Source: Pelobates cultripes
Taxonomy: Eukaryota; Chordata; Amphibia; Anura; Pelobatidae
Direction of reading: 5' to 3'
Assembly: GCA_933207985.1 (NCBI GenBank)
Contig: OW240912.1
Coordinates: 77,938,199 to 78,002,198, forward strand
DNA: 64,000 nucleotides
The notes below the pieces were generated by a model. The model saw only the letters and a program-made list of their open reading frames with translations. It ran no database searches and was not told the DNA's origin. Position numbers and translations under genes: made by a program. This document shows positions 58,158-64,000 of the stretch, one piece after another; positions within the stretch are counted from its first letter, which is position 1, and every line of letters starts with the position of its first letter.

Positions 58158-59155
58158 CCCGCTTCCCTAACCCACTTCCCCGAAAAACTGAGACAGACTA
58201 TTTCTCCACAGCTTTATTAATAAAATTGACTTGCCAGTAAACAACATAACCAAAACAACCTGTCAGCTCTCAGTGAGAACTAACAGACAGAGCAGTCTGC
58301 ATTTTGCCATCGTGCAGATCCCAACTCCCCAAGCCAAGGTAGGCAGATCTTTATTTTTACTGACTGCTAGCTGGCCACTGTTATGACAGCCCTAATTTTT
58401 GTTTTTTATTGGAGCTATCAACGTGCCTCAACTACAGTCTGCGACTAATCAAGACCAGATTTTAATCCTAAATTAAAGATATTCAAAGTGATCAGTTGTA
58501 CAAACTTGCCCAATATCATCATCACTAAGCATGAACTAACATAGTAATGGCACCTGACACAGGGACCTGATACAGAAACCCAAAGAAGTCCGAAATGATC
58601 GTCCGGGGTTGCTGTATCTCTAGTGTAGAGACAACTTGCCAGCATTTTGGTTCTGGACTGCCCTTATGGGTGGGATCAGTCTGATGTGCAAATGGTATAG
58701 GTTCTCTTTGTAATGGCACAGGTGAACAAAAACATTTTTGAGACCTGAGCGGGGATTAACTTGAGCGGGGATTAACCGAATATATATATTTATATCGTGA
58801 GTATCGCTATGCTTCTCATATTCTCTGTTTTTATTGCTTTTGTTGTATGGGCCTTTGAACTTACAATGTTCATACTATATGAACATCACATACATGTACT
58901 ACAGTTAAATAACAATTGAGCTTCCTTTCACAAGAGGCATTTTTAGATATGTCTTAATCACCATTTGAGTAAAGTTTTTCAAACTGGCGGAAATTAGAGT
59001 CCAGCTAAAGTTAATATCTGTTTTTTGGGGGGTTATGTCTGTTTGCAAACAGAATAAAAGTAATTACAACACACACAATCTAACCAATCTTGAGACAATG
59101 GTGTTCTATGGTCTAATGCCAACATTTCTGTCACTATGCTGTCTGTACCCCATTA
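58158..59155. other. Unassigned non-coding DNA
   Basis: Nothing coding or repetitive was recognised apart from a directly repeated GAGCGGGGATTAAC at 58748-58780. Confidence 0.3.
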
Positions 59156-59283
59156 CATAGGCAACCTTCGGCACTCCAGATGTTGTGGACTACATCCCCC
59201 ATGATGCTCTTACACCTATAATGCTGGCAAAGCATCATAGGAGGTGTAGCCCAAAACATCTGGAGTGCCGAAGGTTGCCTATG
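59156..59283. mobile_element. 128-bp palindromic MITE
   Basis: The two halves are inverted copies: CATAGGCAACCTTCGGCACT and the next 9 bases are perfectly matched, and the rest (CCATGATGCT against AGCATCATAG) nearly so, around an about 20-base loop. Too few flanking data to define a duplication. Confidence 0.88.
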
Positions 59284-59469
59284 CCTGACATAGAGCATAC
59301 TATAATATACTGTGCTTGGTTTCCAGAGGTTTTTGATAACAGAACCAGTTGCACCTAGGTACGAAGACGGTTTTGAGTTTTGTAGATATTTCAGCCTGTA
59401 TAACTGTGTTTCTGTCACGTATTCATCCGCTTATAAAAATGTGGTTAATGGCATTTACTGTCCACACAG

Positions 59470-60165
59470 GAAAAGTTGTGTCGAGCAGCAACCAAATCTA
59501 CAGAAGGGTTAATGCTGAGCAGCAATAATGCAAATGGGATCCTGGTAAATGCCTTTGGGGTCAAAGGCCGGTTACAGCCTATCAGATCTAGAGGAGGGGT
59601 ATTTAGGCCCAGTTCTCATCCTGCTCAGTGCCCTGTCGTGGTTTTCGAGAGTGCGTTCCTGATTCATGTTTCTTTTGGTTTTTGACTTTGGCTTTGATTT
59701 TGACTTCCCTGTATTCTGGTATCCCTGACTTCTGGCTTTCCCTTTTCGTGTGTCTCTTTCTGTATCCCCTGACCTCGGCAAGTATCCTGACTACTCTTTG
59801 GTACGTTAAGTCCGGCCATTCTAAGGCCCAGTAAAACATTACCTATTAGTCATCTGTGTGACACAATTCTACGTGCTGGATCATACTGTAATCCTGACAT
59901 TACCACATGGCTATAGATCCTGTAGAATTGTGTCAACACATAGCTGCTTGCGAGAGAAAGCTAGTGGAGAATGATCACCTTATGGATCAGTTTTCCTAGG
60001 CTTTCAGGACGCTCCTTACTCGAACAGCGCATCTGCAACCTGCGGCTTCTCCAACTGTGTCACTTCCGCCTAATGTACCTCATGTAGTACATAAGGCACC
60101 TACTATCTCCCTATCTCCTCCCCTGCATTTTGATGGTAATATTCAAGAGTGCTGGGGATTCACTT
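59470..60165 (+). mobile_element. Ty3/Gypsy LTR retrotransposon, 5' end only
   Basis: A C/T-rich region with GTTAAGTCCGGCCATTCTAA and GACACAATTCTACGTGCTGG has the look of frog Gypsy LTRs; it is followed by CATACTGTAATCCTGACATT (leader) and an ATG at 59908. The gag start reads MAIDPVELCQHIAACERKLV, a stop follows, and after a frameshift LHFDGNIQECWGF matches the gag capsid region. It ends abruptly at about 60165. The LTR borders are inferred. Confidence 0.6.
59908..60165 (+). pseudogene. Gypsy Gag N-terminal fragment
   Basis: About 85 codons with an internal stop after MDQFS and a truncation at 60165. The FDGN...CWGF core is the typical start of Gypsy capsid (family knowledge: PxxFDGDxxxCRGF pattern). 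Downstream gag, pol and the 3' LTR are absent. Confidence 0.6.
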
Positions 60166-60285
60166 ATCTCTTATCTCTTATTAACCCCTTCTGCACCATG
60201 GGAGGGGGCCTTGATAGAGGGTGAATCTCGAGTGCCAGTAAAACAAGTTTGTTTTCCTGGCACTGTAGTTCCCTTTTAAGTTGGA
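60166..60285. mobile_element. MITE right-end fragment
   Basis: TTAACCCCTTCTGCACCATG at left, then a stem AAACAAGTTTGTTTTCCTGG with CACTGTAGTTCCCTTTTAAG at the right. Related to the 41597 element's right end. Confidence 0.45.
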
Positions 60286-60289
60286 CACC

Positions 60290-60600
60290 AACATTTGTAT
60301 TTTTTTCAAAAAAAAAATTATAGTTGTCAAATTTTCCATGTAGTTTCAGAACTTTCAAGTCTTTCAGGATTAAAATTAGGGGCTTTGTCAAAGTCAGGAG
60401 CACATTATCAGCGAATAAAGACATTTTATAATCTTGACCTGCAGATTGTATCCCCTGTATTGTCATATTTTACCTAATCATAATGACTAATGGTTCAATG
60501 GTAAGGCTGTTACGTAGGGTTGCCAAAGGGCACCCTTGCCCAGTATCATTTTTTGATGGAAAATAGAACAGATTTGAAGTGAAGGTTTATGATTTTTATA
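60290..60600 (-). pseudogene. L1 ORF2 reverse-transcriptase fragment
   Basis: Minus-strand frames read TGQGCPLATL, LTIEPLVIMIR, IQGIQSAGQDYKMSLFADN and VLLTLTKPLI. The catalytic motif has changed from FADD to FADN. It covers the palm region that is missing from the L1 at 29785-35395. Both ends truncated. Confidence 0.8.
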
Positions 60601-60607
60601 CTAGGGT

Positions 60608-60800
60608 TATTATTATTGGCATTTAGATAGCACCTAAAAATTCCATAGTGCTTTACAATATTATAAAAGGGGGAAATTTAACAATAAATAAGACAATTAC
60701 AAAAACACTTACAGGAATGATAGGTTGAAGAGGGTCCTGCTCAAACGCGCTTACAGTCTATAGGAGGTGGGGTATAAAATACATTAGGACAGGAAATAGC
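60608..60800 (-). repeat. L2-tail-type repeat, minus strand
   Basis: TTATTATTATTGGCATTTAG followed by TAGCACCTAAAAATTCCATA and GTGCTTTACAATATTATAAA is the reverse of an L2-like terminus with a microsatellite tail. Confidence 0.5.
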
Positions 60801-61568
60801 AATTAAATAAGATGTGAGTGAAGCCGAGCTGGAGGAGAGAGTAGAGTGCTGCCCTTTAGGGGAGAGCAAGGGACAGGTATGTGAGGTTGTAATGATATTG
60901 ATGTTACAAAGTTTTGGAGTCCAGTAGCCAGATCAGCAATGTTTTCTGCCAGAGGTAGCCACTCGTTACCCAGGTGGTTGAGCCCCTGAGCCTTGAGTGG
61001 CCTTCTGGTCTTAAGCAGAGATGGGAGACTGGAACAGAAAGATGATAATCGTAGTGAGGCAAGTGGGAAGAAGAAGCAGCAAAGTCAAAACAGTCCAAAT
61101 TCAGCAACAGGAAGGAGAAACAGGAACACGCTGGATTAGAGAGTACAGGAACCACAATAATCTGGCAAAGGTACAGAGACAGGAAGTGGCTTTTATAGAC
61201 CAAGAACCAGACACCTGACCAGACACAGCTGAAGAGAGTTTCACTGATAATCTTGACTCTACAAGCAATAGTATCAGATCTCAGGTAAATTTGCAAAAGG
61301 CAGGCTGGTGTACTGGTAAGGAAGAGGTTTAGCACCATGTAAACCGGGTTTTGAAACCCAGCAGAATCAGTTCCTCACAGAGGTAGAGGTTACTCCGGGA
61401 TACCATAAACTTTCCTGAAGAGATAGGTTTTAAGGTCAGTTTGCATGGGTCAGTGAATTTATATGTGTCACTGATTGTGAGTGTGTATGTATGTATGTTT
61501 GTGTCAGTGATTGCATTTGTGCACAAATGACCATTTTAATTTAAAAAACAAAACAAAAAACAGTACTT

Positions 61569-61640
61569 TAAAGGAACACTATAGTGTTAGGAATATAAAT
61601 CTGTATTCCAAAACTATAGTGCTTCTGTCCCTATATAGAT
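61569..61640. mobile_element. Left end of a TTTAAAGGAACACTATAG MITE
   Basis: Same terminal motif as 3380. Its partner right end may be GGTGTCTATATTGGTCCTTT at about 63020, with other repeats between. Confidence 0.5.
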
Positions 61641-61700
61641 TCAAGTCTCCTACCTACCACCACCCCCACCCTCCCCTTCAACCCCCATAAAAATGTTATA

Positions 61701-61800
61701 TTTAACTCCTTAAGGACCATGACCGTACTAGGTACGTCCAACAAAAATGGTCCTTAAGGACTGCGGACGTACCTAGTATGTCCGCAGTAAATCTATTACT
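61701..61800. mobile_element. Left end of a TTAA element related to 54281
   Basis: TTAACTCCTTAAGGACCATG, then a hairpin ACGTACCTAGTATGTCCGCA with partial inverse CGTACTAGGTACGTCC. Only one end recognised. Confidence 0.4.
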
Positions 61801-62079
61801 TACATGATGGCCGCCATTCCCGCGCCTGCCATCAGTGTTACTCCCGGTCTGGGGGGACTGCCTGACAGCCCAGACATTTCCCCATTGGCAAATGGGTACT
61901 TTGCTGTCCTGGGCCTGCTGTCTGTCTTTAAGCCACAGCAGTTCTATTTTAAACTGTTCTAGCCCTATTATTCCTGGCTATGTCTGCAGCACTGGGGGCT
62001 GGACTTCATCTGTTGTCATTGCAAGTGCTTCACCCGACTCAGATCAGTCATCAGCAGGGTATATAAACACAGCCTCGTC

Positions 62080-62810
62080 TAGGGCGGCAAAAATCCTTGC
62101 ATTGGCCCTGCCTATGAATCCATGAAGATATGTAGGAGGGGCTAGAATTGTTCAGTGCTTTATAGGTATGGATTAGTACTTTGAATTGACTCCTATAGGA
62201 TACAGAAAGCCAATGTAAGGACTGACAGAGGGGTGAGGTGTGAGCAGACCAACTAGAGAGGAAAATCATTTATTACAGACTGTAGCGGGGCAATACCAAT
62301 TAGGAGAGGGTTACAATAATCAATGTGAGAAATTACTAGAGCGTGGACTAGGTCCTTAGTAGTACCTTGTGGGGCGCATGTGGGCTATGTTTTTAATGTG
62401 GAATCTACAGGATTTGGTAACAGACTTGATGTGAGACTCAAAGGAGAGGCCAGAATCAAGTATAACGCCAAGACAGCATGCTTGCAAGGATGGACCAATG
62501 TTGGTACCACTACCTTGAAGGGAGAGCGAAAGAGGAGGATCAGTATTAGGAGGGGTAAAGACAAAGAGTTTAGTTTTAGAGAGATTGAGTTTCAAAAAAC
62601 AGGAGGACATCCAGTCAGAGATGGAAGGCAAGCAGTGACACATTGCAGGGGAGAGGTCCAGGGAGGAGAGATATATCTGGGTGTTATTGGCGTCCAGGTG
62701 GTAGTGGAATCCAAATGAGGTTATAGGTTTGCCAAGAGAGGCAGTGTAAAGAGAAAATTGAAGGGGACAAAGAATGGAGCCTTGGGGGAATCCAGCCATT
62801 CTCAATGCTT
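62080..62810 (-). pseudogene. L2 LINE fragment
   Basis: On the minus strand from 62805: [40 protein letters not shown] (catalytic YADD decayed to DANN), [28 protein letters not shown]; then, after a frameshift, SPLCQSLHWLSVSYRSQFKV near 62230. It corresponds to 18100-18760 of the larger L2. 5'- and 3'-truncated. Confidence 0.85.
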
Positions 62811-62814
62811 TCCT

Positions 62815-63040
62815 ATGGACGTTGGCGTCTTCTCACTGTGAAAATCACAGTGAGAAGCGCGGAAGTGCCTCTAGCGGCTGTCACTGAGACAGCCACTAGA
62901 GGCTGGATTAACCCATATGTAAACATAGCAGTTTCTCTGAAACTGCTATGTTCACAGCTGCAGGGTTAACCCTAGAGGGACCTGGCACCCAGACCACTTC
63001 ATTGAGCTGAAGTGGTCTGGGTGTCTATATTGGTCCTTTA
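62815..63040. repeat. Palindromic MITE right half
   Basis: Consecutive stems: CTTCTCACTGTG/CACAGTGAGAAG (62830-62856), CCTCTAGCGGCTGTC/GACAGCCACTAGAGG (62868-62903), ATAGCAGTTTC/GAAACTGCTAT (62925-62951), CAGACCACTTCA/TGAAGTGGTCTG (62991-63020). Four hairpins in a row. Confidence 0.85.
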
Positions 63041-63041
63041 A

Positions 63042-63113
63042 CCCCTTAAGGACACATGACATGTGCGACCTGTTATGATTCCCTTTTATTCCAGAAGTTT
63101 GGTCCTTAAGGGG
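63042..63113. mobile_element. TTAA-flanked palindromic MITE (copy C)
   Basis: CCCCTTAAGGACACATGACA to GGTCCTTAAGGGG, with TTAA at 63038-63041 and 63114-63117. Same orientation as copy A. Confidence 0.87.
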
Positions 63114-63474
63114 TTAAACTTACTGAAGTGGCTATACTGTCTGGAGCGTCCTGGAGATGTCCTTCAATTCAGTGCTAAAATATTTTTAATGTTTTAATGC
63201 TAAGGAAGGGTCATTAGCAGGCCATCCCCTCTGTGTTTGGGCTAATGAGAAAGTATAAATCTGAGCAGCAATGGGCTACTGTAATTGGCTTAGAGTGTCA
63301 GCTGCTTTCAACCTATCACAGCTTACATTGACCAATACTCCAGATAAACCATCAGTAGTGAATCTGTGATGGTCCAATTCAATACAATATCATCTAGATT
63401 TACGCAGGTCCCACACAATCGTAAGGCCCACACTTGGGATGTATTTTTGATATGTGGGGGGAGGGCACTAAACT

Positions 63475-63690
63475 GCTGGTGCCTGGGCTGGGAGGGCTGG
63501 CAGCTCATGCTGGGCTGGGAGGGCTGGCAGCTCATGCTGGGCTGGGAGGGCTTGCTGCTGGTGCCTTGCCTGGGAGGGCTGGCTGCTCATGCTGGGCTGG
63601 GAGGGCTTGCTGCTGGTGGCTGGGCTGGGAAGGCTGGCTGCTCCTGCTGGGCTAGGAAGGATTGCTGCTGGTGGCTGGGCTTGCTGCGCG
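63475..63690. repeat. 27-bp minisatellite
   Basis: About eight units of CTGGGCTGGGAGGGCTGGCA plus GCTCATG, with variants GCTGCTGGTG. The 27-base unit keeps a frame open (WEGWQLMLG per unit), which is a by-product of the period being a multiple of three. A GGCA run (63701-63718) follows. Confidence 0.92.
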
Positions 63691-63699
63691 GCAGGGCGT

Positions 63700-64000
63700 G
63701 CAGGCAGGCAGGCAGGCAGAGTTGTGGCAGCGAGGGAGCTGTATTCCTCCTGTTCAGCTCCCTCGCGCACCACTCAGTGATACCAGGAGCCGGAGTGACG
63801 TCATATCAGTGCAGGGCGCGAGGGAGCTGATCTCCCCCCGGCCGCAATGTGAGAATTTGAACGTCTCGGGGGGAGGAGTGGGGCCTTGTTAGCCTTGTGG
63901 GAAATATACCATTGGGCCACAGACAGCTGCACTGGCCCAGGGGGCTGCAAGATAAGAGTGACCGGCATTCTGACAGGAAGCTGCTTGCTGAGAGCAACAG
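63700..64000. other. GC-rich non-coding end of window
   Basis: A duplicated GAGGGAGCTG phrase (63733 and 63820) and GC-rich repeat-like DNA; no supported frame. Confidence 0.35.

Noticed and set aside
60904..61338. 144-codon minus-strand frame with Cys/Leu-rich segments
   Set aside because: No recognisable domain, and adjoining sequence looks like LTR or repeat DNA.
63366..63830. 154-codon Gly/Leu/Trp-rich frame with nine-residue repeats
   Set aside because: The period of the 27-bp minisatellite is a multiple of three, which keeps it open. No start context, splice site or family supports it.

Overview
The window reads as intergenic or intronic DNA from a large, repeat-rich vertebrate genome, most likely a frog. 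The evidence is two split, phase-1 immunoglobulin-domain exons of vertebrate leukocyte-receptor type, with the rest filled by L1, L2, CR1, DIRS, Gypsy, foamy-like retroviral and hAT/TTAA-type elements typical of anurans. I see no complete host gene, no bacterial gene, no tRNA or rRNA, and no CRISPR array. Species is not determinable here.

Layout. 0.5-3.1 kb: hAT-like DNA elements carrying G- and TG-rich minisatellites, one with a nested hAT MITE that keeps a perfect 8-bp target duplication. 4.0-4.3 kb: a minus-strand Ig C2-like exon. 5.7-6.2 kb: a TA-flanked MITE. 7.1-7.8 kb: plus-strand remnant of a foamy-like retroviral integrase. 9.6-13.2 kb: a DIRS retrotransposon (minus strand) lacking gag. 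13.3-14.0 kb: a minus-strand foamy-like Env leader remnant. 15.6-19.3 kb: a nearly complete L2 LINE (plus) with an internal 159-bp inversion. 20.7-23.6 kb: low-complexity DNA and MITE pieces. 23.6-25.3 kb: two CR1 fragments joined head to head. 26.2-26.7 kb: L1 fragment. 27.0-27.4 kb: a minus-strand Ig V exon of CD300/pIgR type.

28.3-29.3 kb: a G-rich minisatellite followed by a nested palindrome with repeated CCAAT motifs and a TATA-like box. 29.8-35.4 kb: an L1 (minus) with a 14-bp target duplication and a deleted reverse-transcriptase core. 35.4-37.1 and about 43.9-44.9 kb: plus-strand poly(A) retroposons of an unclassified family. 38.6-41.3 kb: an ORF1-only L1 (minus) with a 15-bp target duplication, inserted into a dispersed repeat whose empty counterpart lies near 23.3 kb. 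47.7-53.4 kb: a longer, older DIRS copy (plus) with a triplicated segment in its gag region. 54.3-56.3 kb: a 2-kb TTAA-flanked fold-back element. 57.8-63.7 kb: L2, L1 and Gypsy fragments, palindromic MITEs and a 27-bp minisatellite.

The only likely host coding material is the two Ig exons. They lie on the same strand with matching exon phases and could belong to one receptor gene with a transposon-filled intron, or to two members of a receptor cluster. Everything else is mobile or repetitive DNA, mostly disabled. Coordinates of repeat edges are estimates unless a target duplication or inverted repeat fixes them.
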